Part shown: positions 1 through 12,690 of the stretch, in pieces
How positions within the stretch are numbered: the first letter of the stretch is position 1
How the letters are laid out: each line of letters starts with the position of its first letter
Assembly: GCF_023923205.1 (NCBI RefSeq)
Contig: NZ_CP099490.1
Location: 2,914,001-2,978,000 of the forward strand
Length of the DNA stretch: 64,000 bases
Direction: 5' to 3'
Source of the DNA: Ornithinimicrobium cryptoxanthini
GTDB taxonomy: Bacteria > Actinomycetota > Actinomycetes > Actinomycetales > Dermatophilaceae
Notes under the pieces: model-generated
The model's input: only the letters and a program-made list of their open reading frames with translations
The model's database searches: none
What the model was told of the DNA's origin: nothing
Made by a program: the position numbers and the translations under genes

Positions 1-801
1 TGCTGTGAACTTCGCCTTGCCGGGACCGTCCTGGACGAACGAGGTCATCCCGATCTCGCGGTCCTTGGTGGCAAAGACACCCGCAAAGAGCATCGCCTCG
101 ATGGCCAGCCCGGTGTCCAGATCGGTCTCGATGCCGCGGTCCACGGCCTCCTTGGCCGCCCGCAGGGCGTAGGCCGGACCGCCGACGTAACGCTTCGCGC
201 GGGCCAGCGCCGCGGCATACACCTGGTCTGGCTCGACCACCTCGTCGACCAGACCGATCGCGAGCGCCTCGTCCGCATCCACCATCCGGCCGCTGAAGAT
301 CAGGTCCTTGGCCTTGGCCGGACCGACCAGCCGGGGCAGCCGCTGCGAGCCGCCCGCACCCGGGATGACGCCGAGCAGGATCTCGGGCTGGCCCATCTTG
401 GCGTCGCTGCCGACGATGCGGAAGTCAGCGCACAGCGCCAGCTCGCAGCCGGCGCCCAGCGCATAGCCGGTGATCGCGGCGATGGTCGGCTTGGGGATGT
501 GCGCGACCGCCTTGAAGCACTCCTGGATCACGGCGGCCCGGTCGACCATGTCCGTGTAGGACATCGTCTGCATCTCCTTGATGTCCGCACCGGCGGCGAA
601 GACCTTCTCGCCGCCATAGATGATGACCGCGCGCACCTCGGCGTCAGCGGTGACGATCTTGGCCGCCTCACCGAGCGCGTCCTGCACGGCGATGTCGAGC
701 GGGTTCATCTTGGGCCGGTCGACCCGGATCGTGGCGATGCCGTCCTCGATCTCGACCCGGACGTGCTCGGTCGACGTGGCCACCGTGCGCGCCTCGCTCA
801 T
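1..801 (-). CDS. enoyl-CoA hydratase/isomerase (crotonase family), C-terminus cut by window edge
   Basis: Hydrates trans-2-enoyl-CoA in fatty-acid or other acyl-CoA oxidation; cytosolic. Read on the minus strand, 267 codons are visible and the frame is still open at base 1; the family usually ends within a few residues of this point (the visible end reads QDGPGKAKFTA). The oxyanion-hole segment AAGADIKEM is at residues 69-77. The two catalytic glutamates sit at E120 (GAGCELALCADF) and E140 (GQPEILLGVIPGAGG), 20 residues apart as in classical enoyl-CoA hydratases. The ATG overlaps the stop of the upstream YbjN-like gene by 4 bp (ATGA), so the two are translationally coupled. Family is certain; the exact acyl chain is not readable. 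Confidence 0.93.
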   Translation of the reverse strand, partial: MSEARTVATSTEHVRVEIEDGIATIRVDRPKMNPLDIAVQDALGEAAKIVTADAEVRAVIIYGGEKVFAAGADIKEMQTMSYTDMVDRAAVIQECFKAVAHIPKPTIAAITGYALGAGCELALCADFRIVGSDAKMGQPEILLGVIPGAGGSQRLPRLVGPAKAKDLIFSGRMVDADEALAIGLVDEVVEPDQVYAAALARAKRYVGGPAYALRAAKEAVDRGIETDLDTGLAIEAMLFAGVFATKDREIGMTSFVQDGPGKAKFTA

Positions 802-1406
802 GCCCCGGGGCCTTCGCCGTCGGTGGGACGGGGGCGGCGCATGCCCTCGGAGAGCCACGGGCCGACCTTCGGGGCGTCCTCGCCCTTGGAGGTGTCGGCG
901 CCGGCCACGATGTCCTGGTGCTCGCTGCCCTCGGCGGCGCCGCCGGCGGCGATGTCGGCGTCCCGCTTGGCCTTGGCGACCACGTTGCGGTGCCACAGCT
1001 GCACGGCCTGCAGGATCATGCTCACGGCCACCTGGAGCTTGACCTTCGGGTTCTCCTTGGGCGCGATGATCTGCTCCACGCTCAGGACCAGGTTGCCCGC
1101 GGCGATGCCGGCCTTGACCAGGTTGACCCCGAGGGTGATGTCGTTGCAGCCGTTGAGCCGGGTGAGCAGGTCGGCCGGGACCGAGTCAGCCACCTGCCAC
1201 TGGCCATAGACGCGCAGGATGTCGACCTGGCCGCCAGTCAGGGAGCGGGCGAAGAGCTGCTGCTCCTGGGCGGTGAACTTCACGTCACCGTCCTTGTCGA
1301 GGTCGGGTTGCAGCTTGAGGTCCTGGAGCGCGTCGAGGACGCGGCCGCGCAGGGGGTGCTCCTCGGGCGGCGGCGGGAAGTTGGGCAGCGAAGTCGGGTC
1401 GGTCAT
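798..1406 (-). CDS. YbjN-like domain protein
   Basis: 202-residue soluble protein of uncharacterised role. The middle (about 55-150) resembles the YbjN/type-III-secretion-chaperone-like fold found in many actinobacterial proteins; this rests on overall pattern, not on a catalytic motif. The C-terminal 50 residues are low complexity, rich in Ala, Gly and Asp, and probably disordered. There is no signal peptide or membrane segment. It ends in a 4-bp overlap with the crotonase gene. A -10-like TACGGT lies 6 nt before the ATG, so the transcript may be leaderless; GGTGGAG just before the start could instead serve as a ribosome site. Divergent from glgX across only 35 bp. Confidence 0.6.
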   Translation of the reverse strand: MTDPTSLPNFPPPPEEHPLRGRVLDALQDLKLQPDLDKDGDVKFTAQEQQLFARSLTGGQVDILRVYGQWQVADSVPADLLTRLNGCNDITLGVNLVKAGIAAGNLVLSVEQIIAPKENPKVKLQVAVSMILQAVQLWHRNVVAKAKRDADIAAGGAAEGSEHQDIVAGADTSKGEDAPKVGPWLSEGMRRPRPTDGEGPGA

Positions 1407-1412
1407 GGCTCC

Positions 1413-1434
1413 ACCGTAATCGAGTTTGTAGGCT
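1413..1434. promoter_or_regulatory. paired divergent leaderless -10 boxes (YbjN-like gene / glgX)
   Basis: On the minus strand TACGGT (1418-1413) ends 6 nt before the ATG at 1406. On the plus strand TAGGCT (1429-1434) ends 7 nt before the glgX ATG at 1442. Both match TANNNT at the distance expected when transcription starts at the start codon. No obvious -35 box is seen. The two transcripts would start about 35 bp apart, so the promoters overlap and could share regulation. Confidence 0.5.
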
Positions 1435-1441
1435 CCCCACC

Positions 1442-3562
<2,121 letters not shown>

Positions 3563-3577
<15 letters not shown>

Positions 3578-3628
3578 GGGTTTCGTCGGTCTCCCCCGGC
3601 TTTTTGCAGGGGTTTCGTCGGTTTCCCC
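3563..3628. repeat. 32-bp-period dimer repeat, locus A (over the glgX stop)
   Basis: Two units share GGGGTTTCGTCGGT, starting at 3577 and 3609, exactly 32 bp apart. A T-rich stretch (AATTTTCATA, CTTTTTGCA) precedes each and a CCCCC run follows, so each unit could form a GGGG/CCCC hairpin. Read on the minus strand the unit is GACGAAACCCCTATGAAAA. The same dimer recurs at 6166-6229 and, reversed relative to its gene, at 14209-14272. The glgX stop codon lies in unit 1. Confidence 0.85.
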
Positions 3629-3717
3629 CGCGGCCTCCGCACCCTCGACGCGGTCCGGTGGCGGGCGCCTGTGGACAACGCAAGCGGGACCCCACCGTCG
3701 CGTGCCACGATCCGGGG

Positions 3718-5016
3718 ATGGGCGAGAACGAACTGTTGCTTCGGCATACGGAGACCTGGGCGTCGGCGAAGAACCGGCCGCTGGACCGTGACCTGCTGGA
3801 GACGGCCATCAGGCTGTGGACCGGACACGGGGGACACGCGGCTCAGGAGTGGCCGGCCGGCTCGGCCGAGTCCCTCCTGCTGCAGCAGTGGCCGACCCAG
3901 GCGCACCTCACGGACGCGGAGGTCGGGGCGCTGGTGGAGAGCCTCGAGACCTTCTGGAGGTTCCTGCGCGCCACCGGCCGGATGCGGTCTGGCTCAGCCG
4001 AACCCAGGGCCCTCACCAAGGAGGCACGACGCGCTGCGCCGAAGATGATTGCCGCAGCTGCCGGACCCGAGCAGCACCGCCCGATGACCGTGGAGGAGGC
4101 GCTGGTGGAGTGGCCTGGGGACGTCGCCGAGTGGGAGGACGAGGAGGAATTCGAGTTCGAGGACGAGTTCGAGGACGAGTTCGCAGAGGATTACTTCGAC
4201 GACTTCACGCGCGAGACGTGGGCGTTGCTGCCCGATGACCACGACGGGTGGGCGTCGGATCCGCCCGTGGAGGTTTCTGCGTGGGAGGCAAGGAAGTCTC
4301 CTCTCGTGCAGGAGTGTCTGCGTTTCGCCCGGTGGATCGGCGACGGCAAGCGCATCACCGGCGGAGTCCTGCGCCCCGCCCAGGTCCGGGAGGCGTCCGC
4401 CGAGTTCGACCTCGGTGACTGGGAACGGGAGTTTCTCGCACGTTCCCCGCATGCCGTGCCCGGCATCCTCGACTCCCCAGCCTTCGGTGACCGCGCCTCC
4501 GACGGCCGGCTCGGCGGCATCGACCACCTCGTGACCACTCGCGCGCTGCAGACCCTGTGGTTCGCCTGCACGTATGCCGGTCTCATCGAGGTCGAGTCCA
4601 CGGTCGTGCGCGCAACACCCGACGCCGACCCACAGCACGAGCGGTCGCCCGACGACTGGGCGCGACTGGGCCACGTGTCCGCCGTGCTCGGCGTGGTGAC
4701 GCGACACTTCCTGGAGCCTCTCGACCCTGTGCTGCGAGTGCTCCTCCCATTCCTGCGCGAGGGTGTCGACCGCGTCGAGGTGTCGGAAGTCCAGGACTGG
4801 TGGTGGGAGCACGACAAGAATCCGTGGACCTATCAGGGTCTGGGCATCTCGCAAGCCCGCACCGCGAGCGACCACCAGGTGGAGCGGCTCCTCTGGGCGG
4901 TCGGCGACACAGGGATCTGGCGACGCGAGCGGCAGACGCTTCACCGCACCGCCCTCGGGATGGATGTGGCAATGGACTTCGTGAACGACCTGTCCGGGCT
5001 CCTCGCAACGGGGTGA
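3718..5016 (+). CDS. hypothetical protein with acidic run
   Basis: 432 residues; I do not recognise a named family. Around residues 138-165 there is a very acidic, Phe-rich run built on repeats of EDEF. The second half has a segment RITGGVLRPAQVREA resembling the helix-turn-helix-like motif LTGAGWMKPSHVEQI in the pRiA4b-type protein at 27766, which suggests relationship to that group of actinobacterial proteins. There is no signal peptide or membrane helix. The start is the ATG at 3718, preceded at 6 nt by CACGAT, a plausible leaderless -10; the open frame extends upstream into glgX but without a good start. A strong hairpin follows the stop. Frame and codon use are solid; function unknown. 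Confidence 0.75.
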   Translation: MGENELLLRHTETWASAKNRPLDRDLLETAIRLWTGHGGHAAQEWPAGSAESLLLQQWPTQAHLTDAEVGALVESLETFWRFLRATGRMRSGSAEPRALTKEARRAAPKMIAAAAGPEQHRPMTVEEALVEWPGDVAEWEDEEEFEFEDEFEDEFAEDYFDDFTRETWALLPDDHDGWASDPPVEVSAWEARKSPLVQECLRFARWIGDGKRITGGVLRPAQVREASAEFDLGDWEREFLARSPHAVPGILDSPAFGDRASDGRLGGIDHLVTTRALQTLWFACTYAGLIEVESTVVRATPDADPQHERSPDDWARLGHVSAVLGVVTRHFLEPLDPVLRVLLPFLREGVDRVEVSEVQDWWWEHDKNPWTYQGLGISQARTASDHQVERLLWAVGDTGIWRRERQTLHRTALGMDVAMDFVNDLSGLLATG

Positions 5017-5027
5017 CAGCACCTCCG

Positions 5028-5061
5028 GCGCCGAGCACCTAGAGACCAGCGTGCTCGGCGC
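5028..5061. terminator. 11-bp perfect hairpin between convergent genes
   Basis: GCGCCGAGCAC (5028-5038) and GTGCTCGGCGC (5051-5061) are perfect inverted repeats around a 12-nt loop. It lies 11 bp after the stop of the 432-residue protein gene and 73 bp before the end of the opposite gene. There is no T tract, as is common for actinobacterial terminators. Confidence 0.6.
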
Positions 5062-5133
5062 AACGGTTGCCTCACGTCAGCAGCCAACCCTGCCCACAAA
5101 GCACGGTGGGCGCCCCTCAGACCCAGCTGATCG

Positions 5134-6060
5134 TCATACGGCCTCTCGCCCTGGCAGGGTCCACGAGTCGAGACGCTTGTCGCGGGCCTTCGCCCGTTCG
5201 TAGCCCTCGCGGAGCAGCGCCTGCATGCGGTCGCTGTCCTTCTTCCAGATCTCGACGACCGTCACATTCATCGCCTTGAACCGCTCACGACGGGCCTTGT
5301 CCTCCTCGGGGGCCAGGTCCCGGCGGTGCCAGAACCCTTGATACTCCGCGGCCAGGCCGCTGTCGTTGTCGAACAGGTCCGTTCGCCCGACGAAGTCGTG
5401 ATACCGGTCATGCACTGACGGGTTGACCAGCGGCGACGGCAGACCCGCGTCGAGCCAGGCATGGCGCATCGTGCTCTCCGGGACCGACTCTGCTCGGTCG
5501 CTCACGAGCGGCACCATGTCGCGGACCGCGCCGAGCCCGTGCAGGCCGCCGAGCGGATCAAGGAAGGTCGCAAACAATGCCGGCTCGATCAGCCCGAACC
5601 TCGCTGACAGGTCGAGCATGGCCAAGCGCCGAGGATCGGTCCGGGTCCAACGCGCCAGGTCCAGCGCCGTCCGGGGGCCGTTCGTGACACGAATGCCATC
5701 GATGACGACCTGCTGCTCGCCGGGGATCCGCGACCTCCGGGGCCGCAGTCCCCTGGTGTCGTAGGTCCCGGCACTCTCCGGCACGCACAGATCGACCGGC
5801 CGCAGCTTGGTCCCGTCCACGGTCCCGTCGAGGAAGCTGTCGGGCACGCCGTGGACGACGGCTGCCGCCCACCCTGCCAGCACCGAGCCTGTCGGCGCCT
5901 TCTCCCACGCGGCGTGAACCCGGACAAGCCTGGCGTCTTGTGGCTCATCCCCGAGGACGCGCAGACCCGTCATACCGTCGACCCGTGGCAACTGGTCGAC
6001 CCGGTGCCGGGTCATGCCGTCTGCCAGCAACTCCCCCGTCCGCCTGACCTGGAAGGTCAT
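5134..6060 (-). CDS. AbiEi-like N-terminal / endonuclease-fold hypothetical protein
   Basis: 308 residues of a family widespread in actinobacteria. Residues 1-100 resemble the winged-helix antitoxin-like N-terminus of AbiEi-type proteins. The C-terminus (about 215-300) has features of a Vsr/DUF559-like nuclease fold: a D-rich strand (GRTDLFDNDSGLAAEYQG), then KARRERF and a predicted VTVVEIW strand. Catalytic competence cannot be judged by eye. The start is the ATG at 6060, because AGGAGGTG lies 7 nt upstream; an ATG at 6081 would include that ribosome site in the coding region. No cognate toxin gene is adjacent, so a classic AbiE system is not supported. Confidence 0.6.
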   Translation of the reverse strand: MTFQVRRTGELLADGMTRHRVDQLPRVDGMTGLRVLGDEPQDARLVRVHAAWEKAPTGSVLAGWAAAVVHGVPDSFLDGTVDGTKLRPVDLCVPESAGTYDTRGLRPRRSRIPGEQQVVIDGIRVTNGPRTALDLARWTRTDPRRLAMLDLSARFGLIEPALFATFLDPLGGLHGLGAVRDMVPLVSDRAESVPESTMRHAWLDAGLPSPLVNPSVHDRYHDFVGRTDLFDNDSGLAAEYQGFWHRRDLAPEEDKARRERFKAMNVTVVEIWKKDSDRMQALLREGYERAKARDKRLDSWTLPGREAV

Positions 6061-6165
6061 GTGCCCCACCTCCTGGGCCACAGACTGCGGGGAGGTATGC
6101 CGGCACGCCAGTCCTTCTGCCAGCCCTGTTGAGGACGAGGGTCACCTGGGACAGGCTGTGGACGG

Positions 6166-6229
6166 GACCAACGAAACCCCTATCAAAACCCGGGGCGGAC
6201 CAACGAAACCCCTATCAAAATGGGTTGGT
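6166..6229. repeat. 32-bp-period dimer repeat, locus B (over the glgP stop)
   Basis: GACCAACGAAACCCCTATC begins at 6166 and again at 6198, exactly 32 bp apart, each followed by AAAA and a G-rich block. On the glgP coding strand this reads ATTTTGATAGGGGTTTCGTTGGT, the same orientation relative to the gene as at glgX. The glgP stop TGA (6217-6215) is inside the unit at 6198-6229. Confidence 0.85.
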
Positions 6230-8794
6230 GACCAGACCCAGCTCGGCGTCGCTCGCCAGCAGCGGGTGCGCGGGCAGCACCCGCACGGTCCAGCCGAGGC
6301 TGCCGGTGCGCGAGAGCTCGAGCTCACCGTCAAAGCGGTGCTTCCCGCCGTCATAGGAGTCCACGTGCTGCAGGACGCTCAGCTCGACGTCGGTCAGCTC
6401 GTCAGTCTCCGACGCCCGGCCGAACGCGACCTGGACGGTGACGTCCTGCGGCGCGAGGTCGCCGAGCGCGACATAGGCATGCACCCGCACGGACTCCCCG
6501 ACCTGCGGAGTGTCGCTGACGCCCTCGGCGTCCAGGTGCTCGACCCGCACGGACGGCCAGCCGGCCCGGATCCGCTCGACCGACGCGGCCAGGTCGCGAG
6601 CACCGGCGTGGTCGTTCTCGCTCACGGCCCAGCCGGCCCGGGCGGCCGGCAGATAGAGGTTCTGCGTGTAGTCCTGCACCATCCGGTCGGCCATCACCTT
6701 CGGGCCGAGCGTGCCCAGCGTGTGGGTGATCATCTCGAGCCAGCGCGTGGGTAGCCCCGCCTCGTCCGTGTCATAGAAGGTCGGGACGACGTTGTTCTCC
6801 AGCAGGTCATAGAGCGCCGACGCCTCCAGCTCGTCGCGCCGGTCGTCGTCGACCCCGTCGGCGGTCGGGATCGCCCAGCCGTTCTCGCCGTCGAACCACT
6901 CGTCCCACCAGCCGTCCAGGATGGAGAGGTTGAGCGCGCCGTTGAGGGCGGCCTTCATGCCGGACGTGCCGCACGCCTCGAAGGGCCGCAGCGGGTTGTT
7001 CAGCCAGACGTCACACCCGGGATAGAGCCGCTGCGCCATCGCGATGTCGTAGTTGGGCAGGAAGACGATCCGGTGCCGCAGCTTCGGGTCGTCGGTGAAG
7101 CGGACCATCTCTTGGATCAGCCGCTTGCCGGTGTCGTCGGCCGGGTGCGCCTTGCCCGCGATCACCAGCTGCACCGGACGCTCCTCGTCGAGCAGGATCT
7201 TGGCCAGGCGCTCCGGGTCACGCAGCATCAGGGTCAGGCGCTTGTATGTCGGCACTCGCCTCGCGAAGCCGATCGTCAGGATGTCGGGGTCGAGGACGTC
7301 CTCGATCCAGCCCAGCTCGGCAGAGGTCGACCCGCGGGCGCGCATGGACTTGCGCAGCCGGTCCCTGGTCTCGGCCACCAGCTGCTCGCGCAGCTCGCGC
7401 TTGGTCGCCCAGATGCGGTCGGTGGGCACCTCGTCGACGTGCCCCCACGGCCCACCGGAGCCCAGGACGTCGCCGTTGATGAACTCCGAGGCCAGGTCGA
7501 ACACCTTGCGGTCCACCCAGGTGCCGGCGTGGACGCCGTTGGTGATCGAGCCGATCGGCACCTCAGCCTGGTCAAAGCCCGGCCACAGCCCCTTGAACAT
7601 GCCGCGGCTCACCTCGCCGTGCAGCTGGGAGACGCCGTTGGCTCGCTGCCCGAGACGCAGTCCCATCACGGCCATGTTGAAGACGTTGGCGTCGCCACCC
7701 TCATAGTTCTCCGCCCCCAGCTGGAGCAGGCGGGACAGCGCCACGCCGGGCAGCTGGGCAGAGCCACCGAAGTGCTGGGCCATCTGGTTGACACCAAACC
7801 GGTCGATTCCCGCGGGCACCGGCGTGTGCGTGGTGAAGACCGTGGAGGCCCGCACCGTGCGCAGCGCCTCGTCGAAGGACAGGCCCGCAGACTGGGTGAG
7901 CTCGCTGATCCGCTCCAGGCCCTGGAACCCGGCATGACCCTCGTTCATGTGATAGACGTCCGGCTCCGGGGCCCCCGTCAGGCGCGACCAGAGCCGCAGC
8001 GCGCGCACGCCGCCGATGCCGAGCAGCATCTCCTGCTGGAGCCGCTGGTCGCCACCCCCGCCATACAGCCGGTCGGTGAGGTCCCGCTTGCTCGCGTCGT
8101 TGGTCTCGACGTCGGAGTCGAGCAGCAGCAGCGGCACGCGACCCACCTGCGCCCGCCACACATACGCGTCGAGCCGCGACCCGCCAGGCATCGCCAGCGA
8201 GATCACCGACGGGGTGCCGTCCGGCTCGCGCAGCAGCGCCAGCGGCAGGTCGTCGGGGTCGAGCACCGGATAGGACTCCTGCTGCCAGCCCTCGGCGTTG
8301 AGCCGCTGCCGGAAGTAGCCGCTCTTGTAGAACAGCCCGATGCCCACGATCGGCACACCCAGGTCGGAGGCGCTCTTGAGGTGGTCACCGGCCAGGATCC
8401 CCAGGCCGCCGGAGTACTGCGGCAGCGCTGCGGTCAGCCCGAACTCCGGTGAGAAGTAGGCGTAGGCGCTGCCGAACGCCTCGGTGCTGTCCTGTGCGGC
8501 ACGCTGGTACCACCGGTCCTGCGTGAGATAGCGGTCCAGCCCGGCACCGGCCTCCTGGACGCGCTGCACGAACTCCGCGTCGCCGGCCAGGCGCTCCAGC
8601 TCGGCCGGTGAGAGCAGGCTGAGCATGGTCAGCGGCTCGCGGCGGCACAGCTGCCACTTCTGCGGGTCGATGCTCTCAAAGAGGTCGAGCGTCGGCGGGT
8701 GCCAGGACCACCTCAGGTTGAGCGCGAGCTGGTGCAGCGGGGCGAGTGTCTCAGGGAGGACTGTGCGAACGTGCAGTCTGCGGATGGCCTTCAC
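6215..8794 (-). CDS. glgP: alpha-glucan (maltodextrin/glycogen) phosphorylase
   Basis: Releases glucose-1-phosphate from the non-reducing ends of alpha-1,4-glucan; PLP-dependent, cytosolic. 859 residues, typical of the actinobacterial GlgP type with a distinct N-terminus (KAIRRLHVRTVLPE). Visible motifs are NEGHAGFQGLERI, HTPVPAGIDRF and the PLP-lysine block GTSGMKAALNGALN with K614. The start is the GTG at 8794, fitting the family N-terminus and lying 7 nt after a TACGCT -10 box; a longer frame to 8938 gives a non-family Arg-rich extension. Divergent from glgE with a 128-bp shared promoter region. The stop lies in repeat locus B. Confidence 0.94.
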   Translation of the reverse strand: MKAIRRLHVRTVLPETLAPLHQLALNLRWSWHPPTLDLFESIDPQKWQLCRREPLTMLSLLSPAELERLAGDAEFVQRVQEAGAGLDRYLTQDRWYQRAAQDSTEAFGSAYAYFSPEFGLTAALPQYSGGLGILAGDHLKSASDLGVPIVGIGLFYKSGYFRQRLNAEGWQQESYPVLDPDDLPLALLREPDGTPSVISLAMPGGSRLDAYVWRAQVGRVPLLLLDSDVETNDASKRDLTDRLYGGGGDQRLQQEMLLGIGGVRALRLWSRLTGAPEPDVYHMNEGHAGFQGLERISELTQSAGLSFDEALRTVRASTVFTTHTPVPAGIDRFGVNQMAQHFGGSAQLPGVALSRLLQLGAENYEGGDANVFNMAVMGLRLGQRANGVSQLHGEVSRGMFKGLWPGFDQAEVPIGSITNGVHAGTWVDRKVFDLASEFINGDVLGSGGPWGHVDEVPTDRIWATKRELREQLVAETRDRLRKSMRARGSTSAELGWIEDVLDPDILTIGFARRVPTYKRLTLMLRDPERLAKILLDEERPVQLVIAGKAHPADDTGKRLIQEMVRFTDDPKLRHRIVFLPNYDIAMAQRLYPGCDVWLNNPLRPFEACGTSGMKAALNGALNLSILDGWWDEWFDGENGWAIPTADGVDDDRRDELEASALYDLLENNVVPTFYDTDEAGLPTRWLEMITHTLGTLGPKVMADRMVQDYTQNLYLPAARAGWAVSENDHAGARDLAASVERIRAGWPSVRVEHLDAEGVSDTPQVGESVRVHAYVALGDLAPQDVTVQVAFGRASETDELTDVELSVLQHVDSYDGGKHRFDGELELSRTGSLGWTVRVLPAHPLLASDAELGLVTNPF

Positions 8795-8801
8795 GAGGCA
8801 T

Positions 8802-8915
8802 AGCGTATGTCGTGCGCTCACCTCCTCATGCACCCCCCGTGGACAACGGTGCCGGTCGCCTGTCGGTGGGGGACGAGGCGTCTCTCGTGCACTCCTCCGC
8901 CGGGACAGGTAGCGT
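8802..8915. promoter_or_regulatory. divergent glgP/glgE promoter region with two leaderless -10 boxes
   Basis: Minus strand: TACGCT (8807-8802) ends 7 nt before the glgP GTG. Plus strand: TAGCGT (8910-8915) ends 7 nt before the glgE GTG. Neither gene has a convincing Shine-Dalgarno sequence at this start, which supports leaderless transcripts for both and supports the chosen starts. Degradative (GlgP) and synthetic (GlgE) genes share this 128-bp region. Confidence 0.55.
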
Positions 8916-8922
8916 CGTTCTC

Positions 8923-10982
<2,060 letters not shown>

Positions 10983-10983
<1 letters not shown>

Positions 10984-12689
10984 TGCGCGGGCTCAACCTC
11001 CAGCAGCCCGGCCTGCGGCACGACCCGGACTGGTTCCGCAAGGCGGTCTTCTATGAGGTGCTCGTGCGCGCCTTCGACGACTCCACCGGCTCGGGGTCCG
11101 GCGACTTCAGCGGCCTGATCTCCCGGCTCGACTACCTGCAGTGGCTGGGCGTGGACTGCCTGTGGATCCCTCCGTTCTATGCCTCCCCGCTGCGCGACGG
11201 CGGCTACGACGTGGCCGACTACACCGCGGTGCTGCCCGAGTTCGGGACCCTGCCGGAGTTCCAGGAGCTGATCTCGCAGGCGCACGCGCGCGGCATACGC
11301 ATCATCACCGACCTGGTCATGAACCACACCTCCGACCAGCACGCGTGGTTCCAGGCCTCCCGCTCGGACCCGGAGGGTCCCTACGGCGACTTCTATGTGT
11401 GGTCCGACACGGACGACCGGTATGCCGACGCGCGCATCATCTTCGTCGACACCGAGGTCTCCAACTGGTCCTTCGACAGCGTGCGCCGGCAGTTCTACTG
11501 GCACCGGTTCTTCAGCCACCAGCCGGACCTCAACTTCGAGAACGAGGCCGTCAAGGAGGCCATGTTCGACGTGGTCCGGTTCTGGATGGACATGGGGATC
11601 GACGGCTTCCGCCTCGACGCCGTGCCCTACCTCTTCGAGGAGGAGGGCACCAGCTGCGAGAACCTGCCCAAGACCCACGAGTTCCTGGCGTCGCTGCGGG
11701 CCATGGTCGATCAGGAGTACCCCGGGCGGGTGCTGCTGGCCGAGGCCAACCAGATGCCGGCCGAGGTGGTCGACTACTTCGGCACGCCCGAGGCGCCCGA
11801 GTGCCACATGTGCTTCCACTTCCCCGTGATGCCGCGGCTCTACTACGCCCTGCGCGACGAGAGCGCGGCGCCGATCATCCGCGTGATGGAGGAGACCCCG
11901 GCCATCCCGCAGGGCACCCAGTGGGGCACCTTCCTGCGCAACCACGACGAGCTGACCCTGGAGATGGTCTCGCCCGAGGAGCGCTCGGCGATGTATGGCT
12001 GGTATGCCCCCGACCCCCGGATGCGGGCCAACATCGGCATCCGGCGCCGGCTCGCCCCACTGCTGGACAACTCACGCGCCGAGATCGAGCTGATCAACGC
12101 CCTGCTGCTCAGCCTGCCCGGCTCGCCGTGCCTCTACTACGGCGACGAGATCGGGATGGGCGACAACATCTGGCTGACCGACCGCGACGCCGTGCGCACG
12201 CCGATGCAGTGGACCCCCGACCGCAACGCGGGCTTCTCGACCTCCGACCCGGGCAAGCTCTATCTGCCGGTCGTCTCGAGCCTGGTCTACCACTACGGCA
12301 CGGTCAACGTGGAGGCCCAGATGGCCACCAGCTCCTCGCTGCTGCACTGGATGCGGGGGATGCTGCAGATCCGCTCCCGGCACGAGGTGTTCGGCGTCGG
12401 CGCGTTCACCCTGTGCGACGCGGACAACTCGGCTGTGCTGGCGTTCACCCGGCACGTCAGCGACCCGGCCGCGGAGTTCGAGGGCAGGCGCGGCGTGCTC
12501 TGCGTCAACAACCTGTCAGGGCGGCCCCAGGCCGCGCACATCCAGCTGCCCGCTGACCTGGCCAGCTCCGTGACCGCGGACCTCTTCGGGGGCGACGGGT
12601 TCCCCGACGTCGACGAGGACGGCCGGATCCACCTGACACTCGGCTCCCAGGGCTTCTTCTGGCTGGGCCTGACCACCGAGGGAGCATGA
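10983..12689 (+). CDS. treS: trehalose synthase / maltose alpha-D-glucosyltransferase
   Basis: Interconverts trehalose and maltose, feeding maltose to the Pep2 kinase domain encoded next. 568 residues, as expected for TreS without a fused kinase. GH13_16 motifs: LVMNHTSDQHAWF, GFRLDAVPYLFEEEGT with nucleophile D212, LAEANQMP with E254 and FLRNHDELTLEM. It starts one base inside the glgE stop region (TGATG) and ends one base before the next ATG, so the three genes are very likely one transcript. In many actinobacteria TreS is fused to Pep2; here Pep2 is fused to GlgB instead. Confidence 0.95.
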
Positions 12690-12690
12690 G

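Noticed and set aside
5134..6060. AbiE toxin-antitoxin system
   Set aside because: Only an AbiEi-like N-terminus is present; no AbiEii nucleotidyltransferase gene is adjacent and the C-terminus looks like a nuclease fold.
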